Source: Homarus americanus
Taxonomy: Eukaryota; Arthropoda; Malacostraca; Decapoda; Nephropidae
DNA length: 64,000 nucleotides
Direction: 5' to 3'
Assembly (NCBI RefSeq): GCF_018991925.1
Contig: NW_024737068.1
Coordinates: 11,117,676 to 11,181,675, forward strand
The notes beneath the pieces are model-generated. The model ran no database searches. It saw only the letters and a list, made by a program, of their open reading frames with translations, and was not told the DNA's origin. Both the position numbers and the translations under genes were made by a program. How positions within the stretch are numbered: position 1 is the stretch's first letter; every line of letters starts with the position of its first letter. This document shows, one piece after another, positions 23,877 to 36,148 of the stretch.

Positions 23877-26328
23877 GGTAATCTAACGCACCCACATTTC
23901 CACGCCGCGACGCCACACAGACCCACCTCCAGCTTGCAAGTAAATAGAAAAAGAAAACAAAAATGATAGCGCCGGCGTTTTATTTATGAGTATTTCAGTA
24001 CCAAAACGCATAATTCTGGCCGCGTATATCATGCATATGCAAAAGCAAAGTGGTTTGTGTTGTCATAGGGAACAAAAACCCCTGATTTCGCGCTAAATGC
24101 AGTAAAGTCCAGGGTTTTTTTTTGGGTGGGGGGGTGAGGGGTGGGGTTAGTGTGTTACTCGTGGTTTTGTGTAGCGGGTTTGTTGTGTTTTTTGTGAAGT
24201 CGTGTGTGTGTGTGTGTCTGTCTCGTGAACTGGAAGTAGTTTGTGTTATGAGTTGTTTTAATCAGATAGTTAAGGTTGTTAGTCGAAAAGGTTTTGTATT
24301 CTGGTTCTATTATTTTTTTTTTTTTTGGTGGAGTCGATGTTTGTATGTTTGTTTGTTTAAGTAGATGATATGATATATTGTCGTCGGCTAAACAAATCGT
24401 AAAGGTAGTCTAATTGAGGCTTATATTCAGCAAGTTGACAGACTCGTTGATGTTTGCAAAAATATGTAAATTTATTGGAAATTTCAATTCGTGAGAGATA
24501 AAAGGTCCTGGTGGGCAAAAGTTGATCTTTATGTAAGGTGAAAAAATATTAAAATATAGTAATCGAAAATTAAAAAAAATGAAATAAAATAAACTAAAAT
24601 GCAAATAATCTGAACAATTCCAACTAGGGTGTGAAGAAGGTTGGTGATGAACACAAGTTATCCCTCGTGGAAAATAAGGAAACTTTTACACGAATTATAT
24701 CTTAAATTAGTCAACTTACATTTAGGGTAATACACGACGTCAGGTACAAATAAGACTTTACTAAATTATCATTATCATTTGGATCTTGTGGAAAGCACCG
24801 TAGTAATAGTGAGGACTGTTTGATGTTTGTATGTGGCCAACACTGTGTGAGGAGCCAGACAACAACAACCTGTGGGCAGATGTGCTTAAACTAGTCACTC
24901 AAGATGTATTGTATATTGACCTGTAGATATTTTCCCACTTCTTATACAATCTTTTTTATTTAAAGATTCCACAAAAGAAAATGGCGAAAATGTTCGACAA
25001 ATGTTATTATAGGAGGAAAAAGGTGAGTGGCGTCAAAAATATGCAAATACAACTTGATCCTTCTGTAAATTGAGGAAACCTTTATAACAGTGAAAAATTT
25101 AGTTTGCAAAATTCTTGCAGAGAAAATAGCAGAAACGTAAACACGTTGCATATTTGCAAGATTAAAAAAAAATAATTCAGATAATGTAACGGTTTTTGCT
25201 CAAGTTCTTGTAAGATTTTTTCGGTGATGAGAACTCCCATTATGGACAGTTCGCTATGAGTGCAAATTTGAGGCAAAAACACGTGTATCATCATCAACAG
25301 TGGTACGGTAGTAGTAGAGGCCAGTCCTCCACCACTGTTGTCCACTCCAACTTCCGTGTTCCAGAGGTCTTGTAAGGTCATTACTTATCATCCATAAAAC
25401 ATGTTTTTTCTCTCCACATTTACACTAGTGTCTGGTACATCTGTGTGGAACATGACACGCGGAGCTTGAAAGGCTTGAGGCTAATGGTTCCATCAGTTGA
25501 AAGTGGGTATACTTATTTTAGTGTTTCGTGACGTGCAAGAACACCTGAGCCGTCGCCCTACACTTACTCGAGAACTGACTATAAATTCAATAAAAACAAA
25601 AGTTTTAACCGATCGCACGAGCTTTCTTTCTTAACATCACTGAATAAAACTCTTATGGGGCAACAGTAGTAAGTTAACACAAGAACACACTCATCGACAT
25701 CCTATAATGATCCTGGGAGCTGTTCCTCTCACTTTACAAACCTCACTTTTTCAGCCCAGCAAGTTGGCCAGCGGTGGCTTATTCAACTTTTCTTTTAATC
25801 TCCGCAATTTATGGCAGCACCGTGGCTTGACTCGATCATGGTGCTTCAAGTAGCTCAGTCAGCAGACAACCAAGAAGTTGCGTTTATATTCCTGCTTTTA
25901 AATGAAGTTTGGCTCGAAAAATATCCTCAACCAACGAAGAATCCTAAGATAAACATTCGTTCTTTCTGAGGGATCACAAACATCTTTTCATTATAAGATG
26001 ACACCATTATATCACCTCCAGGTATATTTCCAGTAATATATAGGTCTACCTGTCTCGACCAAACGTCTGTAACAGGTCCATGGAGAGCTGCATACTCCAA
26101 TGTATAGTGTCCCAGACCTCAGTGTTTAGGCTCTGATCATCTGGTCTTGTAGAAACGTGAACAAACGTTTTATTCCTATTGCTAAAGATAACATGAATTT
26201 CCTCGCTGTTGGGACGTCGGTGTGTGTTTATAAAGATCAAGGCCTTCACAGGTATGTTTGTGTGTGTACCTGTCTGTTGTATACGAGTGTTTGACTCTCT
26301 CTCACTCTATGCTCGTGCAAACACTCGC

Positions 26329-26332
<4 letters not shown>
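23877..26332. other. 2.4-kb unique AT-rich spacer
   Basis: Contains a T run plus G-rich sequence at 24112-24145, a T run near 24309-24326 and a short GT run at 24204-24218. No gene, RNA or transposon similarity recognised. Confidence 0.5.
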
Positions 26333-26367
<35 letters not shown>

Positions 26368-26430
26368 ACACAAGCTCCTACACACAAACACATTACACAT
26401 TCTCTCTCTTACACACACACACACACACAA
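26333..26430. repeat. (CT)n and (AC)n short microsatellites
   Basis: CT at 26334-26363 and AC at 26409-26428. Confidence 0.9.
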
Positions 26431-26488
26431 AATAATCACTCAATACTCCTGAGCCTCAACAGCTGCAGCACTCGGCGGTAACCAAGCA

Positions 26489-26749
26489 GTGAGCTTATCG
26501 CCCTTCTATTGTTTCCCGAAATTCTCAACCCCGATACCAATATGGCTGGAGCTTCCGGAAATGTTTAATAATTCCGAAATTAATCAGTACTTCACAACTA
26601 ATTTCGAAATGCTGATTGCTGGAACCTCAAGGGGGGAATTAATATCGTTTAGCGATCACCAAGCCAACGGCAATTTTGAGGCGTTGTGTTTCAGCTTTGA
26701 TTATACGAGAGAGCTTAGGGTGACGTCAAGCCCTGGTGGTGAGAGGTAA
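26489..26749 (+). other. Possible exon, unrecognised 86-codon ORF
   Basis: An open frame of balanced composition, unlike the surrounding simple repeats. Its C-terminal two thirds (LPEMFNNSEINQYFTTNFE and onward) looks protein-like, but I recognise no domain. Two overlapping splice-donor-like sequences fall at its end (GTGAGA at 26739 and AG-GTAAAA at 26746), and a C-A-G lies at about 26462 after a mixed C/A-rich stretch. This could be an internal exon or chance. No neighbouring exon was found. Confidence 0.2.
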
Positions 26750-27599
26750 AAGGATATAACGACTATAAAATGAATAACAAATGATATCAAATAAATGTTG
26801 AAAGTTTGTCTCCAGGATTTAGTGATCATGAATCTCTTAAATGTGATGATAAATAAACAAATAATAAATAAAGACAGCCGGTGCAGTGAATGCGTAATAT
26901 ACATACATATATACATCTGTGTCTGTGTATGTATGTAAAGGATTAGGATTTTCCAGAGTGAAAATCATCCATTCAATATATTTCACAGGTGGAGGAGCTG
27001 CACAAAAGACTCGTATCAACGTCTCCTCGACCAAGTTGTTCGAGCAGGAATTAATGTAACCTCTGGGCCAGGAATATTTTAATAATTGTAATTTTCAAAA
27101 GGTAGAACCGGTCATAAATCCTTAAACAGAGTAATACACGTCGTAAGTGAAGTGATATATGGAGCAGCTAATGAGACACACTGAGGAACACATTCGCTCA
27201 TGAACATCATTTAAGGCACAAAACACTCTTTGTCTCCTCCCCACTTGAGCTTGGTGCCGGAGACTCCAAGCACTCAACCTTATCCATGCATATTCAACAA
27301 CCTATTTAAACCTCTGCAGATCTCATATTCATGTAAATTCCTCACTAAACTTCCACCTTACTCACACGATGCTTCACCACTTTAAAGGCGGAGAACATTG
27401 TGACGCCACTTTGAGTCTGACATACATTAGGTAATTATATCTATATGTAGAATTTCTCTCTACAATTTTGAATAACGAAAATGATTCTTATGTTTCCGCT
27501 CTTTTCTTCTCTAGTTCACCTCCTCATGTATTATTCAGAGGCATCAGTCTACAGGATTCAATAGACTACAAAATTATTAATACTGTAGGTACGAATTCA
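26750..27599. other. Gene-less spacer
   Basis: Nothing recognised. Confidence 0.5.
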
Positions 27600-27760
27600 G
27601 GCACATTACTGAGTACAAATAAAGGTTAGAGTGAAAGTTAAGTGTTATTACAGGTTTAGATATCATTACATGTAGGTTTGGGTATAACTACAGGCTGACG
27701 TTATAATTACAGATTTGGGTGACTTTACAGGTTTAAGCGAAATACAGCAGCCGACTGGAT
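27600..27760 (+). repeat. Degenerate TTACAGGTTTAGGT array, block 1
   Basis: Short units of about 20-25 bp around ATTACAGGTTTAGGTATAA recur with substitutions, for example at 27650, 27671, 27690 and 27726. Confidence 0.5.
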
Positions 27761-27959
27761 ACATAACAGCACTATTCTCCTATTTTAAGATACATGGTTA
27801 GTTCACCCAGCTGTAAATGAGAACCTAATGTTACAATTTTAGAGGTGAAGATGGTCGAGTGCAGTACTGGTCACGCTGCCTCCTTGTGTATCGAAGGCTT
27901 AGCACCTACCCTGTCCCTAACCGACCTTCAAGATTATGGGACCACAACACTCAACTTTC

Positions 27960-28195
27960 ACGGGTTTAAATACCATTATATAGGTTTAGGTACAAATAAC
28001 ATGCTTAGATTATGTTAAAGGTTTAGGTTATCATTACGTAGTTATCTAACAATATAAGTTTAGGTACAAGTATTAGTTTTGACACAATATCCGGTTTAGG
28101 TACATAAAGACGTTAGTTTAGGTCAAGTAGTTTAGGTTTAGCGTAAAAGTTGAGGTACAAGATTAAGTACACCTATAGATTCAGGTATAAGTACA
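27960..28195 (+). repeat. Degenerate TTTAGGTACAA array, block 2
   Basis: At least eight GGTTTAGGT or AGTTTAGGT-like words spaced about 15-35 bp. The family is the same as at 27600-27760, and the intervening 200 bp lacks the motif. Confidence 0.5.
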
Positions 28196-28722
28196 GATAA
28201 AACAATTATCGTAACCGTTCTACCTGTTTACTTTGTACGTAAACAATATAAAAATCCTATTGCTCAGCACACCTCAGCTAGACATGTTTGTGGGAGACTT
28301 TTATTGAATATCTGACACCATCGCCGGGACACTGATGCTGTTACCATGGGTATTGGGACGACGTGGTGACTCAGAGTATTGTGACTTCCATACTATCTAT
28401 CTAAGACAATAACGACGAATAAGACGTAAAAAAGATAAATGAATAAATGAATGAAAAATAAAGATTAAAACGAATAGAAAAGCAATAAAGAGGTAATGAA
28501 GACAACTTAATAGATGAATGCATAAAGACCAACAGAAAAAAGGATACTAACGGTGAACAAGAAATAATAACGATAATATGAATAGATGAATAGAATATAA
28601 GAGATATTAAAAAGAATAAAAGAAAGAAATTACCTTTTTTTACGAGACTTCAGACTATTAATTCTTACAGTTTGATAATTGTATTGATGGGTGATGTTCT
28701 TTATAAAAAGGAGTGTTTAACA
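28196..28722. other. Gene-less spacer
   Basis: A-rich, with AATGAATGAA-like words near 28440. No element recognised. Confidence 0.5.
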
Positions 28723-28791
<69 letters not shown>

Positions 28792-28806
28792 GTTGTTGTT
28801 GTTATT
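28723..28806. repeat. (ATT)n passing into (GTT)n
   Basis: TTA units to 28791, then TTG units. Unlike the four ATT-cored retroposons, no GC block or CCCGT-A tail adjoins it. Confidence 0.95.
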
Positions 28807-29427
28807 GTTAATATTACAATATCTTAATATAATTATTATTATTATTAGTGGCTGAAAAATGGTAGATATTAATACAACGGTAATAACTATAATAACATTA
28901 GTTGTAGTAGTAGTACTTTCTATTCTACCCCAGTAAAGGCCTCTTCATGAGACCTTTCTCAGCTGGTTCATAAATCATACTTTAAAACGGAATCAGGAAA
29001 GATTTCTGGAGAATAAGAACCACGTTACGCGACACTGAAATATTACCCTCGAGGCCAGAGGCAGGAAGGATTCTTTGAGCAAGAATCCTGGAGTAAAAAA
29101 CAAAGGACATCTCTCTAAGAACTTCCTTCATAGGATGTTCTAAAAGTTCCAGTGAAGCGTAACCCTGGCTTGGTGGGTCTTAAGAGCATGTGGCGTCACG
29201 ACTGGTACACAAGACTCATACATATGTAAAAAAAGAACACACCTTTACCCAATTGTTTCCCATCCACGTCCCCGCCTTCACCTTCCCGTCTTGTTGAAAA
29301 TTTATGTACATTGCATTGCAGGAGAGGAGCAACATAACTCTTTTTAAAATTTGTCATTCTACTTCCTCTGATTTCCGTGATTATTGTGATTAATATATAT
29401 TCTGGATTAATATTATTATATTATTAT
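28807..29427. other. Gene-less spacer
   Basis: Nothing recognised. Confidence 0.5.
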
Positions 29428-29432
29428 GATTA

Positions 29433-29471
<39 letters not shown>

Positions 29472-29535
29472 GTTGTTGTTGCCGCCTTCATAATTATCAT
29501 TACCATTCGTACATACCCATTTCTGTGTGTGTGTT

Positions 29536-29573
<38 letters not shown>
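29428..29573. repeat. (ATT)n and (GT)n microsatellites
   Basis: ATT units at 29428-29471 and GT at 29538-29573. Confidence 0.95.
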
Positions 29574-29574
<1 letters not shown>

Positions 29575-30276
29575 CAATCCTTACTACCTTACGCCAACAA
29601 CAACATTCCCGGGACCATCATGGCGAGTATTACACTAAGTCAAGTTCAGCCGCGGGTGGAAAATTTTCATTTCCGCTTTTACTCACACGAGGCAAAACAC
29701 ATGAGGCAAAACAACACACACGCGGGAAGTTTTGCAGCTGTTTACCTGAACAACGTCATTACGAATTCAGAGTTCTGTCATGATACTTGAAAAACATTAA
29801 TTGTTATCCATTAGCAAGAGGAATAGAATGATGTTTATCATTATCTTTCTTGTTAACGTGATTAATTTATACTGCGAATAATTACTGAAGCTATTATCAT
29901 ACTATAATTACTACGAATTAATGTTCAGTGTACGACAACCACGATAATGTACATTACCATCACAAACTGTACGATAATTAGTATATCTCATAAAAGATAA
30001 TTAAAATATAAGACGGGGAGAAATATTTGACGAACAAAAGATTGAGAGTAAATGTTGAGGAGAGACTGAAAGATTATCACTGAATATCGTACAAGTGATC
30101 AAATTATTACTTACAATGTATATTCTAAATTCAGTTTGATAAAGGTGTCTTACCGCGGTGATGACTTCCTCCAAACCTTTGACCGAGTGACAGTAACAAT
30201 GTGATGTCGGAGTGTGTGTTGAGTGTGATTATTGTAGTTCTCCATTTTCCTTATATTATGAGAACTTACTTACCAA
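29574..30276. other. Spacer with a short ORF
   Basis: The frame ATGGCGAGTATTACACT at 29620 runs about 57 codons to 29790, with balanced composition and a favourable start context (ATCATGG). No domain recognised. The rest of the segment is AT-rich and unremarkable. Confidence 0.3.
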
Positions 30277-30927
30277 GGACCACCTTACTCACGCCACACT
30301 GACCACCCCACTCACGCCACACTGACCCCCCTACTCACGCCACACTGACCCCCTACTCATGCCACACTGACCACCCTACTCACGCCACACTGGCCACTCT
30401 ACTCACGCCACACTGACCACCCTACTCACGCCACACTGACCAATTCTACCACGCCACACTGACCACCCACTCACGCCACACTGACCAATTCTTACTCATG
30501 CCACACTGACCCCCTACCACACCACACTGACCAACCTACCACGCCACACCACCCACCCCACCTACGCCGCCAGACTGACCACCACGCCACACTGACCCCT
30601 ACTCACGCCACACTGACCAATTCCCCACCATGCCACACTGACCAATTCACCACGCCATACGGACCACCCTACTCACGCTGGCACCGCCACCCACTATGCC
30701 ACACTGACCCCCCTACTCACACACTGACCACCACTCACGCCACACCGAATTTTACCACACTGGCCACCATTCACGCCACACTGAATTTCCCCACTCACGC
30801 CACACTGACCAACTTTACCACGCCACACTGACCACCCTACTCACACACTGGCCAATTCCCTACTCACGCCACACTGACCACCCTACTCATGCCACACTGA
30901 CCACCCTACTCACGCCACACTGACCAC
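30277..30927. repeat. 23-bp minisatellite, about 650 bp
   Basis: The unit is CTCACGCCACACTGACCACC plus CTA. It is regular at both ends. The middle (30440-30850) is ragged, with CAATTCTAC insertions, truncated units and fused units. Confidence 0.95.
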
Positions 30928-31825
30928 GCGAGTACAGTAATTATAAGAGGAAATAATTGAGATTGTTTAATTCAATAATAAAAATTAACATATTAAGAAT
31001 TTAGGGAAATATTTTGCAAAAGAATATGAAGCCAAGAGATGAGGAAAACAACAAGTGTAGCTCAAGGTAAGTTTTCCAGCCTAACAACAAACCTGAGTTG
31101 TGAAGAGAAATAAGAACAAGATGAAGAAGAACGACGACACACCTGAGTCCAGTAGGAATTCCTTGGGGTCGTGCCAATATAAATCGACAAAGCAGAACTT
31201 CCTCTCATTCCTAAATTTTCGAAAGCCTTTTTTGCCCCCCCCCCCCGGCGCCGGGCATAAAGCACCCGGAGAAAATTGCTTCCGACGACTAATAATTCTC
31301 TGAAACTCATGGGAAATGGACGGTATTCTTGGGGACGCCAGCACAAAGCATCCCCAGCAAAAATGTTCAACTTGGGAGGTGGAATTTTGTTGTGGGAAAG
31401 TATGACGCATCGTGGGTTGGCATCTTCTTCTCCTCATACTAGCGCTGAAGTATGTTTTATTGGGCAACTCTTCGGACGCTGAGAGTTGTTTTGAAGTATC
31501 ACTAAGAGCTGGCTAATACACGTGAACAATGTGAGTTAATTTATACGAGGTTGACGTTGGCTGATGAAATTTTTAAAAGTATTTATTGTTATTATTAATT
31601 CTTTCTTTATTAAGTCTGTGAAGAATATTCTCCAAGATATAAATTCATCTCTGAATCTTAAAATTATTTGGGAATAATATTTGTTCTGTCGTTTAATATG
31701 AGTATTTTTTGCCATTTTTTTTTTTTACATTCAGCAAAATTATCTACAAGCTTCAACAAGAAGAAACCCAACATACCATTTTATTCAAGTTAATCCTGGA
31801 TATTTACATTGGAGGGCGAGGTGTA
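30928..31825. other. Spacer with poly(C)-GGCGCC patch
   Basis: A C run of about 11-12 bases at about 31237 runs into GGCGCCGGGC. The interval 31140-31480 has balanced composition and frames open on both strands, but no recognisable protein. Confidence 0.4.
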
Positions 31826-32112
31826 CAGGGTGATTCAACAGCCCGGGAACATATATCTATTTCTTAATTTTATTTTAATAACTTTTCAAGCTGTGAGCCT
31901 CTGACAAACACACACACATCTTATTCTTCAACGTAATTTTCGCTGAACGATTCTTAATACTGACAAATCAATCTTAGCGCACACGTTTCTGATCACATTC
32001 TTTATATTTTCAATGCTGCGTTGTCTCTTATCGTAAAACACATTGATGTATCAGTATTAAGAAACGTTAAGCGAAACTTATGTTGAAGAATAATGTATGT
32101 GTTTGTCAGAGG
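31826..32112 (-). mobile_element. Mariner/IS630-type transposase C-terminal remnant, folded back
   Basis: Minus strand 32035-31870 encodes RQRSIENIKNVIRNVCAKID, then LSVLRIVQRKLR, a TGA, and RIRCVFVRGSQLEKLL. This resembles the C-terminal tail of IS630/Tc1/mariner-superfamily (DDE_3) transposases, which often end in a C-I-x-x-x-G-x-H-x-E-x-L-L-like segment. About 50 bp beyond is GTTCCCGGGCTGTTGAATC followed by ACCCTGTA, like a terminal inverted repeat. The arm 31898-31972 recurs inverted at 32042-32112 (about 85% match, shared in-frame TGA), leaving a 69-bp loop. So the end of the element was duplicated in inverted orientation. No DDE residues remain. Confidence 0.55.
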
Positions 32113-32650
32113 TAATCATTATACCATTATGACAAAATATAAAGACGAATATTCCTATGATTGAGGACATGTGAATCACTATGTAAGGTGTATAATGAAT
32201 AGTAATACAGACGGAAGGAACACTTAAATACGGTATAATTATTACACCACCATACGTGTACTTATAATACAAATGTCAACACATGATCACGTATATCAAG
32301 ATAACAAAAACTGTTTATATAATACTGGATGTATGTGTGTGTGTGTGTGTGTGTTCTCGCAGTACAGCCTACACACGCCATCAGTAATAACTCACTATCC
32401 TGCCTGTATTCCACATCTAAACTTTGACCTAATATTGCCAGGTCGGTTACCGTGAACTCCAATTAAAGGTAATTAAAGGCAGCGTGAATCGCAATAAACT
32501 AATTGGCTGATGAATTCACCTGGTTATAATTGAGCAGGAAAAAGACTTTTAATAATATCATATAATGTTTTTTTTCTCTTTATAGACCATCATGTATATA
32601 ATGAACATATACACCTGTCAAGATGACGGCTTATAAATATTGTATATAAC
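32113..32650. other. Gene-less spacer
   Basis: Contains a short GT run at 32335-32354. Nothing else recognised. Confidence 0.5.
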
Positions 32651-33245
32651 ACGATAACTGTATCAACATGATAACTGTATCAACATGATAACTGTATCAA
32701 CACGATAACTGTATCAACATGATAACTGTATCAACATGATAACTGTATCAACACGATAACTGTATCAACATGATAACTGTATCAACACGATAACTGTATC
32801 AACATGATAACTGTATCAACACGATAACTGTATCAACATGATAACTGTATCAACATGATAACTGTATCAACACGATAACTGTATCAACATGATAACTGTA
32901 TCAACATGATAACTGTATCAACACGATAACTGTATCAACATGATAACTGTATCAACATGATAACTGTATCAACACGATAACTGTATCAACATGATAACTG
33001 TATCAACATGATAACTGTATCAACACGATAACTGTATCAACATGATAACTGTATCAACACGATAACTGTATCAACATGATAACTGTATCAACACGATAAC
33101 TGTATCAACATGATAACTGTATCAACACGATAACTGTATCAACACGATAACTGTATCAACACGATAACTGTATCAACACGATAACTGTATCAACACGATA
33201 ACTGTATCAACACGATAACTGTATCAACACGATAACTGTATCAAC
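32651..33245. repeat. 17-bp array, 35 copies of two variants
   Basis: Perfect 17-bp units that differ only at one base: C-form ACGATAACTGTATCAAC and T-form ATGATAACTGTATCAAC. In order they read CTT CTT CT CT CTT CTT CTT CTT CT CT CT followed by seven C. This shows higher-order units of 51 bp (CTT) and 34 bp (CT) and a homogenised C-only right end. The units are otherwise essentially identical, so expansion is recent. Confidence 0.97.
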
Positions 33246-33357
33246 ATAATAAATCATTAATATGATAACGTTTGCGTGATTGGCCTAATATAAAAACCAG
33301 AACGAATTTTCAAAAAATAAAATAATTATCTCTATATCACAGTTTTCCCTGTTTGGT

Positions 33358-33432
33358 GTTTTTATTTTTATTTTTTACAGGGATTAGCCCACCCGGGCAC
33401 AGGTCACTGACCTACATCGGGGCCTGGGGGGC

Positions 33433-33520
<88 letters not shown>

Positions 33521-33735
33521 AAATTTATGATCAATAAAAAAAATAAAAAAAAATAATACAGATAATAATAATAATAACAACAACACTATAAGAATAATAA
33601 TAATAAGGAAATACAAAAATGAAAAAAGATCAAAAGTGAGAAACGATATACAGTATGTATGTTGTGTTGTCAATTGTAAGAGAAACAATTGAGACCCTGC
33701 AATTGTGTATAAATGAGGCAGAAAATTCAGATCAG
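33358..33735 (-). mobile_element. ATT-cored retroposon, copy 4
   Basis: Minus-strand copy. It begins with a T-rich tail and ACAGGGATTAGCCCACCC, then the GC block, an (ATA)n tract at about 33436-33513, and the body, which ends at CAGATCAG. That is within about 10 bp of the 5' truncation point of copy 3. Confidence 0.8.
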
Positions 33736-34131
33736 ATAATAAATTGATACATTGTAAAAGGATCATGGCCGATTAAACCCTTGGAACTCAATGGTGTGTT
33801 TTGAACATACACGAATCAATATATCATAGTTGGCGCTCTGAGGAAAGTTTTCTCTGATGCGCTCACTCGTTTTCTCTTATACGTGCTTTATGGGTAAACT
33901 GTATCAGGTGAAGGCGGAGACCACAGATACAATAACACACAGATAGAAGTGAACACGCATGTTTTGTGTTGTATATATAATAACATAAATGATTAACAAT
34001 TCCAGAGCGCAAAAACTGTGTATATTTATTAGTGCATAGAATTTGTCATTATTGTCTATTGATAGTGGCTCGTATCTCTATGGTGATGGACTATTTATAC
34101 AGTACTCATCAAGACTTTACCTGTAAAACCC
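33736..34131. other. Gene-less spacer
   Basis: Nothing recognised. Confidence 0.5.
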
Positions 34132-34215
34132 TAACCTAACCTAACCTAACCTGTAAAAATCCAACCTCACGTAATATAACCTCTAGAAACCTTACTTAAC
34201 CAACCTAACCTAACT
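34132..34215 (-). repeat. Interstitial CCTAA tract
   Basis: Four consecutive CCTAA units and degenerate ones to about 34215. Confidence 0.75.
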
Positions 34216-34457
34216 CATGTTTCCGAGAGGCCGATACAGGTTTCCAGTCATTAATCAAACTGCATGCGTTTAGGATTAGACGACTCATAAAAGACGTCCC
34301 ATCGTGTCCACAGACAGCAAGCGATCACTAGGTGCTTATCTCGGATTATCCCATTGATAAGACGATGATCTTATTTTGATTCGCCTTACCTGAAATATAT
34401 CTCAGGAAAGTGTAATGGCAAGACAGAGGCGTTCAAGAGATATTTACTTGGATTACA

Positions 34458-34459
34458 CA

Positions 34460-34517
<58 letters not shown>
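34458..34517. repeat. (AC)n microsatellite
   Basis: 60-bp run. Confidence 0.95.
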
Positions 34518-34519
<2 letters not shown>

Positions 34520-35868
34520 ATGTAATTAGAGGCGTTATCAAGTTGGTATAAAGTCATTTGCTTTCCCATCCACTTCATCAAAATTTACCAACTGTTTCGT
34601 ATCCCAGAAATTCCCCAATAGCTTTTTCATAGCAGATGAAATATCACTCACAGGATTATATCTCTTCCCTCCCACCTCTGAACTAAAGCTTTGACCTCTC
34701 AGATTTAAATACCGGTGATTGCACTAGATCTAATACACTCTTCAGCCTTTCATTATAATTAAGTGTTGCATTGTAATGACGATACACAAAATATTTGCTT
34801 AATATATTTTTCCCTCTGTTAATCCTAATTACCAAGTCTCACCTACTAATTAAAAAATATTAATTAATTTCTTTCCTATGATAATAACTATCAACGATAA
34901 TGTTGTCTTATCTATTGGTCTCCACATTTGTTTGACACTACTCTCACGCTTGTACTGTACACACCATGATCATCACTCACAGAAATTGGGGCAAGAGTTA
35001 AATAATAGATAGCAAAATTATCAAAAATACGCATTTTATCTGGTACAAATACATCCAAGAGTTTTGTACAGTTAACACGCCACTTGCAGGGAATAGACGT
35101 GCACAATCCCCAAGGAATATGTCTAACTAGTATAGATTTAAAAAAGACTTCAAATAAAAACTAATGGAAAGATATAAAGGAGAAAAGGAAGACAATTTTA
35201 TAAGAATCAAATCACTTAACGACCGTATAGTGTCTTGGTAAGAGTATTCTAAACGTATTTAATAGATAATCTGAAGGTCGATTGCCTCTAAATTTTTATA
35301 TATGAGTCCATATTAAAGAGAACATATACATTTAATGATATAAAGAACGTGTTAGAGTTTAGTCATATTTCTGTAGTTACGTATAAACCAATGTACTTAA
35401 TGTTTTTCAGCATACTTTTAATGTTGGCTTTTTTCATATGTGGTCATTTATATCTAAAAAAAAATAAATACATATAAATAAAGCTCTCAACCCTTGCGAT
35501 TTCCGCAGACGTTTCCTCTGAAGATCCAATTGATTTATAGTAATGCCGTAAAATCTTACCCATTTTCTGAAAGGTTGTCCGTTTTCTCTGAATAGTTCCA
35601 TGCATCTGAGCGCAAACTCACCCAAAATAAACGTAATTATCATTCATGGTGTTTACCGATGGGTTTAAAGGTATACAACTCATTCAACACAAAAAATCTG
35701 ATCCAAGTTATTTAAGGACACACTGGGATACATATAAGTTATTAGTTTAGATACGGAAGTTAACCGGACAATAATATGAAAACTCATAAAATACCAGCAA
35801 CACACTTTAAAAAATAGAAATTTATATCTTCAAATTATTTCAATATCCTATTCAAGAACAGGGTAATT
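34518..35868. other. Gene-less spacer
   Basis: A minus-strand frame at 35434-35643 (69 codons, with basic RKWVRF and QRKRLRKS segments) has balanced composition but matches no family I know. Otherwise AT-rich unique sequence. Confidence 0.4.
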
Positions 35869-35870
35869 AT

Positions 35871-35907
<37 letters not shown>

Positions 35908-35922
35908 GAGATAGATAGATAT
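35869..35922. repeat. (GATA)n microsatellite
   Basis: ATAG units with one GAGA interruption. Confidence 0.95.
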
Positions 35923-35990
35923 ACAAGTTCACACTGTTACCGCGTGCGCTGCAGCTAAGAGTTCTTCTATTTCTCATAATTTTTAATTGG

Positions 35991-36148
35991 TGATGGATAA
36001 GTGTAATTACTTAGTTACAAGCTTAAAGACCTTAGTTGTTGTAGCGTCGTAATACCATTATATCGTCAATGACCAGTGTAATTACTAACTTAAACATCTG
36101 CTTAAAGACCTAAGTTGTTGAAGGGCAATAAAAATATTTTAACGTCAA
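35991..36148. repeat. Diverged tandem duplication, 75-80 bp
   Basis: Two copies share GTGTAATTAC (36001 and 36076), GCTTAAAGACC (36021 and 36100), TTGTTG and a TATCGTCAA/TTAACGTCAA end. Confidence 0.65.

Noticed and set aside
24440..25260. Similar words (ACAAGTTGATCC, GTGGAAAATAAGGAAAC) hinting at a ~130-bp repeat
   Set aside because: The spacing fits for some copies only and intermediate copies are not recognisable.
27840..27920. tRNA-SINE-like CTGGTCACGCTGCCTCC
   Set aside because: No B-box at the expected distance.
30277..30927. Repeat-spacer appearance in the 23-bp array
   Set aside because: The apparent spacers are truncated or mutated units.
32651..33245. Regularly spaced repeats suggesting a CRISPR array
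   Set aside because: Units are contiguous 17-bp copies with no unique spacers, in a eukaryotic context.
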